64,000 bases of DNA from Streptomyces sp. SW4 (lineage in GTDB: Bacteria; Actinomycetota; Actinomycetes; Streptomycetales; Streptomycetaceae). Position numbers and translations under genes: made by a program. Under the pieces are notes generated by a model. The model was given only the letters and a program-made list of their open reading frames with translations. It searched no databases and was not told the DNA's origin. Positions 18,101-27,020 of this stretch are shown in pieces; within the stretch, counting starts at the first letter, position 1, and the number at the start of each line of letters is the position of its first letter. Location: positions 1,922,001-1,986,000 of the forward strand of contig QKWM01000004.1 of NCBI GenBank assembly GCA_003248315.1, written 5' to 3'.

Positions 18101-19452
18101 GCTGGTGCCCGGCGCGGGCCGGCCGAGCGGCACCGTCGGCGGACCACGTTCACCGATCTGACCGGGACGCACCTGTACGCGGAGGAGAAGGTGGCCTCGG
18201 AGACCGGGGAGTACCGGAGCATGACCCTCCGCGACCCGCGCGGCGGCCGCCGCTCCTGGTCCCTGACCCTGCCGGGCAGCGAAAGCGGCCGCGCACTCGC
18301 GGTCGTCGGCAGCGGCTCGGGTCCCCGCACGGTCCTGGCCACCGAGGGGACACCCTGCTGCGCGCCCGTCCGAGGCCGCTGCCCGATCCCCTGCCCGGCG
18401 CACCGGCCGGGGCCGCCTCCGCCCTGAACGACGCCGCCGCGGTCTCCCCGGACGGTTCGCGCACCGCACGGCTGTCCGCCGGCCGGCTGGAGGTCACCGG
18501 CCCGGGACCCGGACACGGCACACGCTGCTGCCGGAGCGGCTGCGCGGGCCGGACCTGGAGCTGCGGCTGCTGTGGGTCGCCCGCAAGGGCGGGGACGCGG
18601 TGCTGGTCTGGTCCGGCCGGTCCACGAGGGCGTGGCTGTACGACGCCGGCTCCCCGGACTCGGGCACGCCGGTGGGCTGGGACTGCGGCCGGTCCGGCGA
18701 CGCGACGTGGGATCTGCCGGAGGACGTCGCGCAGACGGGCGACGGCGACCTCGTGGTCCTGTGCCGGGGCGACAGCCTGGTGCGGGTCGACCCGCGCTCG
18801 GGGTGCAGAGCGGCGGCCCGGTCCCCCTCGAGCGCAGCCCCGCCCAGCGGGGCAACTGGGCGGAGACCGGCCAGCTCACCCGCGCCCCGGCCGCCCCCAC
18901 GAGGTGGCCGTCGTCACCGACGCGTGGCGCGACGACGGCCGGATCGAGGTGTGGGACGTCCGGCGCGGCACCCGGGTGGCCCGCCTGGAAGGCGACCCCC
19001 TGGACTACGGCGGGTGGCGATGGGTCGTGTTCGCGCCCGACGGGGACCGGCTGGCCGCCCTCGACGAGCAGCAGCGGGTGGTCTGGTGGCGGGTGGACGA
19101 GGAGAAGGCCGCCGCCCCGGGCCGGGCCATCGGCGACGCCACCGGTCTGCTGGGCGTGGCACCCGACGGGACGCTGGTCGTCACGCGGGTCGGCGACGCC
19201 GGGCTGTACTCACCGGACGGCGGCGAACCGCTGGGTCTCCTGAGCGGCGTGGGTTACGACATCCTCGCCGCCCGGATCACCGGCGACACCCTGGTCCTGG
19301 TCACCGACAAGGCCGACCGCAGGATCCGCCTCTCCCCCGACGCCTGGTACGACACCCTCTGCGCGGCCCTGGACGGCCCCAACAGCCCCGCGCAGCGCGG
19401 TCGTCCGGAGCTGGAGCCGGCGCGGGACACGCCGCCCTGCCCGGCCGGCTGA
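15153..19452 (+). CDS. Trypsin-like protease / nSTAND1 ATPase / WD40-propeller protein (many frameshifts)
   Basis: A giant protein of about 1430 residues after repair. Order: a trypsin-fold domain with catalytic His in CTCAHVV, Asp in DDDVAVLRL and Ser in GRGFSGAAVWD; the nSTAND1 NTPase (FRGLRRFETKHARYFHGR, P-loop GPSGSGKSS near 15885, Walker B VLLVDQFEEYA); a helical region (VVHEALLREWGQVRAWL); one transmembrane helix near 17130-17200 (VTCLVTVLAVLASTLAV); then a beta-propeller with WD-type units (VLLWDLT, LQLWDTR, IEVWDVR, FAPDGDRLAAL). About eleven one-base breaks occur, for example near 15440, 15655, 16445, 16845, 17415, 17715, 18145, 18345 and 18895, a density matching the window average. 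GTG 15153 is the likeliest start. A predicted sensor that activates a protease on NTP-dependent assembly. Confidence 0.82.
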
Positions 19453-19462
19453 CGCCGGGGTC

Positions 19463-21004
19463 TCAGCCGGCGCACAGCCGCAGTCCGGCCGGGGTCCAGC
19501 AGGGCACGTGGCCGTGGGTGCGGATGACGTCCTGGCCGTTGGCCCGGGTGAGGTAGGTCAGGAAGCTGGAGGCCAGGGAGTCGGCCGGGGGGCGGCCGTA
19601 GGTGTAGGCGTACTCGATCTCGCGGTACGGGTAGCCGCTCGTGCCGCGTTCCAGGGCGTCGACGGACGGCGGGTCGCCGTCCAGGGAGAGCCGGCGGACG
19701 CCGTCGGCGCGGGCGGCCAGGTTGAGTTCGCTGTAGCCGATCGCGCCGGGGGTCCGCGCGACCGCCGCCAGGACCTGCTGGGTGGAGTCGAGTTCGCAGC
19801 GCACGACCGGGGCGGTCCGGTCGTCCTTGCCGACGCAGTCCAGGGAGGAGTTGGCGATCTCGCCGCGGCCCAGCACCCGGCGCTGGAAGACCTGCCGGGT
19901 GCCCGAGTCGGCGTCCCGGCTGATCAGCCGGACCGGCAGGTCGGGGCCGCCGAGCTGCCGCCAGTTGGTGATCTCGCCCCGGTACAGGCGGCGTACCTCA
20001 CCGGTCGTCAGGTCGCCGTCCGGCAGGCGTACGCCGTCGTGGACGACGAGGGCGAAGACGGACACCGCGACCCGGTTCTCGCGCAGGTCCGGCAGGCCGC
20101 CCGGCTTGGTGCCGTCGGAGAAGGCGATGACGGCCGGCGAGCCGCCGGGGGTGCGGGCGCCGGTCTCGGCGAGTCCGCGGATGCCGGACGTCGAGCCGTG
20201 CGCGTCGACGACGATCCGGGTCTCGGCGTCCGCGCAGTCGTCCTCGTACTTGCGTGCCACCTCCCGCAGCACGGGGGCGAACGCGGTGGAGCCGGTGAGG
20301 GTCAGGGTGCCGCTCTCGCAGCCGATCGGCGGCGGGGTGTCGTCGCGGGCGACGACGATCGCGGCCAGGGTGACGACGCACGCCGTGAGCAGCACGGTGA
20401 TGGTCCGGGCCGCCCGGCTGAACAGCGGCGGCGTGTCGTCCGGGGTGGCGCTGCGGTTGGGGTGGACCTCGCCGTCCCGGATGCCGCCGATCAGCCGTAT
20501 CTCGCTGCCCACGTCGCCGCCGGACAGCAGCACCAGGAGCTTGAAGTAGTCGCCGCGGTTCAGCGGGACGCGGGGGATGCGCAGGGTGTTGCCGTCGTAG
20601 CCGAAGCCCCGCTCGGCCGTGAAGTGGTCCATCAGGTGGTCGGTGTCGGACGGCTGGGTGACCGATACGGCGCGGATGGTGCGGTCGGCGAACACCGCGG
20701 TGAGCCCGTGGCGTTCGGGTCCGGTGTAGTCGTCGCGGTCGATGCCCTGGGAGCCGTCGTTCTCGACGCGCAGCAGGACGAGGGTCGCGTCGGTCATCCC
20801 GGGCGTCTCGTCGAACAGGCCGAGGCGGCGGTTGGCGCGTCCGGAGCGGACGTCGTCGCCGATGGGGTTGTCCATCTGGACGCGGTAGCCGATGCGTTTG
20901 CGGCGCGGCACCCTGCGCTCGTACCAGAGCATCACGGCCGAGGCCGCGACACCGAGCATCGCGGTGGCCACGGCCACCAGGTTCTCCGCGCTCAACCACT
21001 CCAT
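19463..21004 (-). CDS. Membrane-anchored PstS-like substrate-binding protein
   Basis: 513 residues, intact. It has an N-terminal transmembrane helix (NLVAVATAMLGVAASAVMLWYERR), a cytoplasmic-type region of about 170 residues with no match I recognise, a second helix (ITVLLTACVVTLAAIVVA), then a phosphate-binding-type periplasmic domain (LTLTGSTAFAPVLREVARKYE, HGSTSGIRGLAETG, YRGEITNWRQLGG, RDADSGTRQVF, GAIGYSEL). No lipobox is present and no pst permease or ATPase genes follow, so it is probably a sensor or adaptor, not a transporter component. It lies 133 bp downstream of the kinase on the same strand and converges with the STAND gene, the two stops being only ten bases apart. Confidence 0.82.
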   Translation of the reverse strand: MEWLSAENLVAVATAMLGVAASAVMLWYERRVPRRKRIGYRVQMDNPIGDDVRSGRANRRLGLFDETPGMTDATLVLLRVENDGSQGIDRDDYTGPERHGLTAVFADRTIRAVSVTQPSDTDHLMDHFTAERGFGYDGNTLRIPRVPLNRGDYFKLLVLLSGGDVGSEIRLIGGIRDGEVHPNRSATPDDTPPLFSRAARTITVLLTACVVTLAAIVVARDDTPPPIGCESGTLTLTGSTAFAPVLREVARKYEDDCADAETRIVVDAHGSTSGIRGLAETGARTPGGSPAVIAFSDGTKPGGLPDLRENRVAVSVFALVVHDGVRLPDGDLTTGEVRRLYRGEITNWRQLGGPDLPVRLISRDADSGTRQVFQRRVLGRGEIANSSLDCVGKDDRTAPVVRCELDSTQQVLAAVARTPGAIGYSELNLAARADGVRRLSLDGDPPSVDALERGTSGYPYREIEYAYTYGRPPADSLASSFLTYLTRANGQDVIRTHGHVPCWTPAGLRLCAG

Positions 21005-21137
21005 CGTGGACGCCCCCGCCGGCCCTCGACCCCGAATCCCCGTTCGATCGCCCGGTCACCGTACGGGCGTCCGGGCCGGGGCGGGCGGATCCGCGGAAGT
21101 TCGCCCGACGTTCACCTGCCGCGGCCGCCGGGGCGTC

Positions 21138-23203
21138 TCACTCCCGGGTGTAGGTGAGGCTCTCCCCGTTGCTGTCGTTGACGCGGCGCAGGCTGCCGTC
21201 CGGCAGCAGGGTGACCGTGGTGGGCTCGCCCGGTGTGCAGGAGGAGCTCGGCCGGCCGACGGTCACCCGGGACGGGCCGATGCGCAGCGGGCCGTCGTCG
21301 CCGGGGTCGGCGGCCAGGTCGGCCTCGAACACGCAGTGGTAGCCGTCGCCGCCGGCCGGGCCGTCGGCGACGAGGGACAGGACGGTGTCGCCGACCTCGC
21401 CCTGCCGGATGGTCAGCCGGCGCGGGTGGACGCCGGTGGCGTTGTCGATGGTGGTCGTCCAGGTGCCCAGGTAGCCAGACGGGATGGTGCCGTCCTCGGC
21501 CTGCGGGGTGGTCGGCCGGCCGGCCGAGGACGTGGGGCGGGGCCGGGACCGGTGCCGTCGGCGCCGGGGTCGTCGGCGGGGCCTGGTCGGTGGTGGCGGT
21601 GGCCGTGGGCGAGGTCCCGCCGCCCGCCCGGTCGCCGTCACCGCCGCCGCTCATCAGGGCGTAGACCGAGCCGCCGGCGGCGAGCGCGACGACCAGGGCG
21701 ACGACGACCAGCAGCGCGGTGGAACGGCCCCGGCCGGAGGGCTGCGGCGGCGGGCCGTAGGGCGGGGTGTGCCCGGCGGGCGGCCCGTAGGGCGGGGTCG
21801 CGCCGAGGGCGCCGTACGGCGGGTAGGGCGCTCCCGGTCCGGCGGGCGCGGGATGCGGGTGGCCGTAGGCGGAGGCCGGGTGCGGACGGCCGTACGCGGG
21901 TGCCGCGTGGGCGGACGGCGGCGACGGCGGGTTCTGGCCGGCGACCAGGGTCGGGAGGTGGTTCAGCGGGGCGCCCTCACCGGGGCGGCCCGGCGGGGCG
22001 GGCCCGGGGTGTGCGCCGGGTCGGCGGTCGCCCCGTTCGCGGGCGCGCCGGAGGCGGCCGGCGTCCCGGCCCGCTCGCCGCTCGCCCCCGCGCCCGACCC
22101 GGCGCCGGCGCCCGCGTCCGCGCCCGGGTTCGCGCCGGAGCCGGCGTCCGGGGCGGGGTCGGCGGCGCGGGCGTGCTCGGGTGTCGCCGTGCCCGCGGCC
22201 CCGGCGGCGAGGGCGCCACCGGCGGCGCCGTTCCGCGCGGCGGCCTCCTCGGGGGCGGGTGGGCCGGGGGCGGCCTCCGGTGCCTCCGGGTCCTCCGTGT
22301 CCAGCAGCCGCACCGCGTGCCGGCCGAGCTGGGCCACCAGGGCGCCGGGCAGCCACGGGTCCCGGGAACGGCCGTCGGCGACGGTGTCCTGCGCACCCGT
22401 GCGGCGCAGGATCGCGTCGAGGGTCGGGCGGGCGGCCGGGTCCTTGCGCAGGCAGTCCCGTACGAGGTCGGCGATGCCCTCGGGCACCCGCTCCAGGTCG
22501 GGTTCCTCCTGGGCGATGCGGAACATCAGGGCGTGCACGCCGCTGTTGGCGGTGCCGAAGGGCAGGTCGCCGGTGGCGGCGTAGGCGAGGACGGAGCCGA
22601 GGCAGAAGACGTCGCAGGCGGGCGTGATGCGGTCCCCGCGCACCTGCTCCGGCGCCATGAAGCCGGGCGAGCCGACGAGCGCGCCGGTCCGGGTGAGCCC
22701 GCCGTCGGTCATGGTCTGCAGGGCCCGCGCGATGCCGAAGTCGATGACGCGCGGCCCGTCGATGGTGACGAGGACGTTGGACGGCTTGAGGTCGCGGTGG
22801 ACCATGCCGGCGGCGTGGATGTCCTTCAGCGCGCACGCGAGCCCGGCCGCGAGGATCCGCACCGACCGCTCCGGCAGGGCCCCGTGGTCGTGCCCGACGA
22901 CCTGCTGGAGGCTGGGCCCGGCGACGTAGCCGGTGGCGACCCACGGCACGGGGGCCTCGGTGTCCGCGTCCAGCACCGGCGCGGTCCAGTCGCCGCCGAC
23001 CTGGCGCGCGGCCTGCACCTCCTGCCGGAACCGCGCCCGGAACTCCTCCTGCGCGGCCAGTTCCTCGCGCACCAGCTTGACGGCGACGGTGCGCCCGCGG
23101 TCGGAGCGGGCCAGGTAGACGTGGCCCATGCCGCCCGCCCGAGCCGCGCCAGCAGCCGGTAGGCACCGATTCTCTGCGGATCCCCCGCACCGAGCTTCTG
23201 CAT
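21138..23203 (-). CDS. Hanks-type serine/threonine protein kinase with extracytoplasmic domain (frameshifted)
   Basis: The kinase domain (about residues 15-275) has the Gly loop LGRGGMGHVYLA (after repairing a base near 23143), VAVKLV Lys, HRDLKPSNV, DFGIA, APEQ and SGVHALMFRIAQEEPDL. A long Ala/Pro/Gly linker follows, then one transmembrane helix (TALLVVVALVVALAAGGSVYALM) and an outer domain (IPSGYLGTWTTTIDNATGVHPRRLTI to GESLTYTRE) with a Cys pair. Further breaks lie near 21985 and 21535. It is PknB-like in layout but has no PASTA repeats. Followed by the membrane-anchored binding protein, with which it may share a signal. Confidence 0.9.
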
Positions 23204-23399
23204 CGTTGCGCCGCCTCCCCCGAGCGTGTGCGACGGATCGTGAGTCTAACGAGCGGTCAGCAAGGTCCGGGAGACGTTCGGGGTGCCGCTCCCGGAGTCG
23301 TTACGCGCCGGTGACGATGGGCCCGCCGCGGCCGCCACGCGTCCCGCCCGCCCGGTCGACGGGGGCCGTCCGGGCCGGCGCCCGCCCCGCCCGCCCGGT

Positions 23400-23866
23400 T
23401 CACGGGCGGTCGTCCGGCGCCGGGGGCCCGAGGCCGGCCAGCGCCTCCGACAGCCGTTCCAGGGCGTCGACCGCCGCGGCCAGTTCGGCCTGGGAGCCGT
23501 AGGCCTCCGCCAGGCGGTCGGCGAAGGCGGCGTGGCCGGGGTCGATGCGGGACACGGCCGCGCGGCCCGCCTCGGTCGGGGCGAGGAGCTTGGCGCGGCG
23601 GTGCGCCGGGTTGGGCCGGTACTCGGCGAGCCCCCGGTCCACCAGCAGGTCGGCGATGCGCTGCACGCTCTGCCGGTGATGCCCATCGCCCGGGCGACAC
23701 CGGCCACCGGCAGCGGTTCGGCCAGCACCGCGCCGAGCACCTGCCAGCGGGCGGCGGTGAGCCCGGCGGGCCGGGCCAGTTCCTCGGCGACCGCGAGGAA
23801 CTGGCCGCCCAGCCGGAAGACGCCGATCGCGGCGCGGCTGAGCAGGTCCTGGCGCTCCCGGCTCAC
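23400..23866 (-). CDS. MarR-family transcriptional regulator
   Basis: About 155 residues. GTG at 23866 overlaps the stop of the DJ-1 gene (GTGA). It reads SRERQDLLSRAAIGVFRLGGQFLAVAEELARPAGLTAARWQVL, then a winged helix (VAGVARAMGITRQSVQRIADLLVDRGLAEYRPNPAHRRAKLLAPTEAG) restored by adding one C near 23683. MarR proteins bind palindromes as dimers and release on ligand binding. The twin palindrome at 24510-24543, in front of the DJ-1 gene, is the obvious candidate operator, so the operon is probably self-regulated. Confidence 0.88.
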
Positions 23867-24483
23867 GCCGCCCCGCCTTCTGGAGCACCTCGTAGGCGGA
23901 GGCGTCGGAGTCGTGGAACAGCCGGAACCAGGCGTCCAGCACCTCCCCTCGTACACCCCGAGCAGCCGGAGGATCTCGCGGGCGAAGGCGACCGGCTCGG
24001 TGGGGCCGGCCGTGACCAGGCCGCGGTCGGTGACCGCGTCGGCCTCCCGGTAGTGGCCGCCGCCCGCGTAGCCGGTGGCCGCCAGATAGAAGGAGACGGC
24101 ACCGGTGTGGGCGCGGTCGTCGAGCAGTCCCTCCCGGGCCAGTCCGGCGGTGGCGCCGCAGATCGCGGCCACCGGGACACCGGCGTCCAGGAAGGCGCGG
24201 GCGGTGCGGGCGAAGGGGCGAGGTCGTCGGAGGTGTCCCACAGATCGGCGCCCGGGAGGATCAGCAGGGAGCTGTCCTCGGGCCGTACGTCGTCCAGGGC
24301 GAGGTCGGGCTGGACGCGCAGGCCGCCGATGCTCGTGACCGGGGCGGTGGCCGGGCCGACGGTGCGGACCGGGAACCCGGCGCGGGCCAGGTGCGCGGTG
24401 GCGTGGCCGGTCTCCCAGTCGGCGAACGTGTCGTAGACGGCGAGGTGGACGGGCTTGCGGTCGCGCGCGGTGGTGCCGTTCAT
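23863..24483 (-). CDS. DJ-1/PfpI (GATase1-like) family protein (frameshifted)
   Basis: About 208 residues. The fold starts VHLAVYDTFADWETGHATAHL. LILPGADLW and the nucleophile elbow AAICGATAGLAREGLL (Cys in AICGAT) follow, and the C-terminus reads FHDSDASAYEVLQKAGRA. The family includes proteases, glyoxalases, chaperones and transcription co-regulators; the exact activity cannot be told. Breaks near 24215, 23945 and 23872 are each repaired by one base. The ribosome binding site GGAGGA lies close before ATG 24483. First gene of a two-gene operon with the MarR regulator, suggesting an inducible stress or detoxification role. Confidence 0.85.
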   Translation of the reverse strand: MNGTTARDRKPVHLAVYDTFADWETGHATAHLARAGFPVRTVGPATAPVTSIGGLRVQPDLALDDVRPEDSSLLILPGADLWDTSDDLAPSPAPPAPSWTPVSRWPRSAAPPPDWPGRDCSTTAPTPVPSPSIWRPPATRAAATTGRPTRSPTAAWSRPAPPSRSPSPARSSGCSGCTRGGAGRLVPAVPRLRRLRLRGAPEGGAA

Positions 24484-24509
24484 GGTTCCTCCTCGGACCC
24501 GAAGGCTGA

Positions 24510-24543
24510 TGACAGCAGGCTGTCATTTCGACAGCTTGCTGTC
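24510..24543. promoter_or_regulatory. Twin palindromic operator upstream of the DJ-1/MarR operon
   Basis: Two perfect inverted repeats 19 bp centre to centre: TGACAGCAGGCTGTCA (24510-24525) and GACAGCTTGCTGTC (24530-24543). They share the half-site GACAGC. They lie 27 bp upstream of ATG 24483, and on the minus strand a TTGACA -35-like hexamer overlaps the distal copy. This fits binding of two MarR dimers on one DNA face. Confidence 0.75.
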
Positions 24544-24659
24544 AATGCTTCTCCTCGGTGTCCCGCCGGACGCCCGTCGACAACCTGTCGCGGAAAGCCC
24601 CTGTCCACAGACAGGACGCCGATACCGCTTCCGCATGGCGGACATCTACGCTCGGCCGC

Positions 24660-26021
24660 ATGACCCCTCAGCTCCCTCAGCCCGACCCCGAGGCCGGCGC
24701 CGCCGTCAAGGCCGCCGACCGCGCGCACGTCTTCCACTCCTGGTCCGCACAGGAGCTCATCGACCCGCTCGCCGTCGCCGGCGCCGAAGGGTCGTACTTC
24801 TGGGACTACGACGGCAAGCGCTACCTCGACCTCGCCAGCGGCCTCGTCTACACCAACATCGGCTACCAGCACCCCAAGGTCGTCGCCGCCGTCCAGGAGC
24901 AGGCGGCGAAGATGACGACCTTCGCCCCCGCGTTCGCCGTCGAGGCGCGGTCGGAGGCGGCCCGGCTGATCGCCGAGCGCACCCCGGCGACCTCGACAAG
25001 ATCTTCTTCACCAACGGCGGCGCGGACGCCGTGGAGCACGCCGTGCGCATGGCCCGGCTGCACACCGGGCGCCCGAAGGTCCTCTCGGCCTACCGCTCGT
25101 ACCACGGCGGCACGGAGCAGGCGATCAACGTCACCGGCGACCCGCGCCGCTGGGCCAGCGACAGCGGCTCCGCCGGCGTCGTGCACTTCTGGGCGCCGTT
25201 CCTGTACCGGTCGAGGTTCTACGCCGAGACCGAGGAGCAGGAGTGCGCGCGGGCACTGGAGCACCTGGAGACGACGATCGCCTTCGAGGGCCCGGCCACC
25301 ATCGCCGCGATCGTCCTGGAGACCGTGCCCGGCACCGCCGGATCATGGTGCCGCCGCCCGGCTACCTCGCCGGGGTGCGCGAGCTGTGCGACAAGTACGG
25401 GATCGTCTTCGTCCTCGACGAGGTCATGGCCGGGTTCGGACGCACCGGCGAGTGGTTCGCGGCGGACCTGTTCGGCGTCGTGCCCGACCTGATGACCTTC
25501 GCCAAGGGCGTGAACTCCGGCTATGTGCCGCTCGGCGGCGTCGCCATCTCCGGGAAGATCGCCGACACGTTCGCCAAGCGCCCCTACCCCGGCGGTCTCA
25601 CCTACTCCGGGCACCCGCTGGCCTGCGCCGCCGCCGTGGCCACCATCGAGGTCATGGCCGAGGAGGGCGTGGTGGAGAACGCCGCACGCCTCGGCACGGA
25701 CGTCGTCGGCCCGCGCTGCGCGAACTGGCGGAGCGGCACCCCAGCGTCGGCGACGTGCGCGGCGTCGGCATGTTCTGGGCGCTGGAGCTGGTGCGCGACC
25801 GCGAGACCCGCGAGCCGCTGGTGCCGTACAACGCGACCGGCGACGCCGCCGCCCCGATGGCCGCGTTCGCCGCGGCCGCCAAGGCGCACGGGGTGTGGCC
25901 GTTCGTGAACATGAACCGGACCCATGTGGTGCCGCCCTGCACCGTCACCGAGGCCGAGCTGAAGGAGGGCCTGGCCGCGCTGGACGCCGCACTGTCCGTC
26001 GCGGACGAGTACACCGTGTGA
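24660..26021 (+). CDS. Class III PLP-dependent aminotransferase (frameshifted)
   Basis: About 454 residues after repair of breaks near 24988, 25342 and 25722. Fold-type I class III features are YFWDYDGKRYLDLASGLVYTNIGYQHPKV, FFTNGGADAVEHAVRMAR, SYHGGTEQAINVTG, the PLP-binding Asp in VFVLDEVMAGFGRTG, the Schiff-base Lys in MTFAKGVNSGYVPLGG and the C-terminal FVNMNRTHVVPPC. It resembles omega-amino acid:pyruvate aminotransferases; the substrate is not predictable. The ATG at 24660 fits the family length. It diverges from the DJ-1 operon and precedes a GntR regulator that may control it. Confidence 0.9.
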   Translation: MTPQLPQPDPEAGAAVKAADRAHVFHSWSAQELIDPLAVAGAEGSYFWDYDGKRYLDLASGLVYTNIGYQHPKVVAAVQEQAAKMTTFAPAFAVEARSEAARLIAERTPATSTRSSSPTAARTPWSTPCAWPGCTPGARRSSRPTARTTAARSRRSTSPATRAAGPATAAPPASCTSGRRSCTGRGSTPRPRSRSARGHWSTWRRRSPSRARPPSPRSSWRPCPAPPDHGAAARLPRRGARAVRQVRDRLRPRRGHGRVRTHRRVVRGGPVRRRARPDDLRQGRELRLCAARRRRHLREDRRHVRQAPLPRRSHLLRAPAGLRRRRGHHRGHGRGGRGGERRTPRHGRRRPALRELAERHPSVGDVRGVGMFWALELVRDRETREPLVPYNATGDAAAPMAAFAAAAKAHGVWPFVNMNRTHVVPPCTVTEAELKEGLAALDAALSVADEYTV

Positions 26022-26083
26022 GGGCGGCGCCGGCGGGGGTCGCCCGGCGGCACCGAACGCGTAAGGTGGCGTGCTCGTAGACG

Positions 26084-26097
26084 TCCACGCGCGTGGA
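26084..26097. promoter_or_regulatory. Perfect 14-bp palindrome upstream of the GntR gene
   Basis: TCCACGCGCGTGGA lies in the 195-bp gap between the aminotransferase and the GntR regulator, 120 bp before the latter's ATG. It is a candidate operator, but GC-rich palindromes are common by chance here. Confidence 0.4.
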
Positions 26098-26216
26098 TTC
26101 CCCGGGGTCGACGTGCGTAGATTCTCTCCGTCGTCCCGCCCGGTCCACGTCCCGCACGCGGACCGGGCGGGGACGGCCGAGCACGCCACCCCGCGCGACG
26201 AGGAGACCGCCCGACC

Positions 26217-26909
26217 ATGCCCGGCCCCAGCGGCACCGGCGCCGTGACGCGCAGCACCCTGCGGCAGCAGATCGCCGAAGCGCTCCGCGACGAGGTGCTG
26301 GCCGGACGGCTCAAGCCGGGGCAGGAGTTCACCGTCAAGGAGATCGCCGAGCAGTACGGCGTGTCCGCGACGCCCGTGCGCGAGGCCCTGGTCGACCTGT
26401 CCGCGCAAGGGCTGCTCGACGCCGACCAGCACCGCGGCTTCCGGGTGCACGAATACTCCGTCGACGACTTCCGCGGCATGGTCCAGGCCCGCGGACTCGT
26501 CACCGACGGCATGTTCCAGGCCCTCGCCGACGGCCGGGTCCCGGCCGACGACCCCCGCACCGGAGCCGCCCTCGCCGGCGTCCGGCGGCGCGGCGAGGAG
26601 GCCCAGCGGGCCGCCGCGGCCGGCGACCTCACCATCCTCATCGGCTACGACCTGCGCTTCTGGCGGGAGCTGGCCGCACTCTTCGGCAACCCCTACCTCT
26701 CCGACTTCCTGCACCGGCTGCGCGTGCAGAGCTGGGTCTGCACGGTCCAGCACCTGCGCCGGCTGAGCGATCTGCGGGGCGTGCTGTGGTCGGGGCACAC
26801 GGAACTGGTCGACGCGCTCGCCCGGCGGGACGCCGAGGCCGCGCGCGGCATCGTCCAGGCGTACAACGACCACTCCCTGGCCCTCGTCGAGCGGCTCGCG
26901 GCCGGCTGA
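26217..26909 (+). CDS. GntR-family (FCD type) transcriptional regulator
   Basis: 230 residues, intact. The N-terminal winged helix is RQQIAEALRDEVLAGRLKPGQEFTVKEIAEQYGVSATPVREALVDLSAQGLL. An all-helical ligand-binding domain of FadR/FCD type follows (FWRELAALFGNPYLSDFLHRLRVQSW, GHTELVDALARRDAEAARGIVQAYNDHS). Such regulators usually sense an organic acid and control nearby metabolic genes; the aminotransferase just upstream is the natural candidate target. ATG 26217 follows a GAGGAG-type site (GACGAGGAGACC). Confidence 0.92.
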   Translation: MPGPSGTGAVTRSTLRQQIAEALRDEVLAGRLKPGQEFTVKEIAEQYGVSATPVREALVDLSAQGLLDADQHRGFRVHEYSVDDFRGMVQARGLVTDGMFQALADGRVPADDPRTGAALAGVRRRGEEAQRAAAAGDLTILIGYDLRFWRELAALFGNPYLSDFLHRLRVQSWVCTVQHLRRLSDLRGVLWSGHTELVDALARRDAEAARGIVQAYNDHSLALVERLAAG

Positions 26910-27020
26910 GCCGACGGACACCGCGCGAAGGCGGGTCAGCGGCCCCACCTGGGTAGGGGACCTGCACGCGCCGCACCGACTACCCTGCCCTGACCACCGT
27001 GCTGTGTGAGGAGCCCTCCT

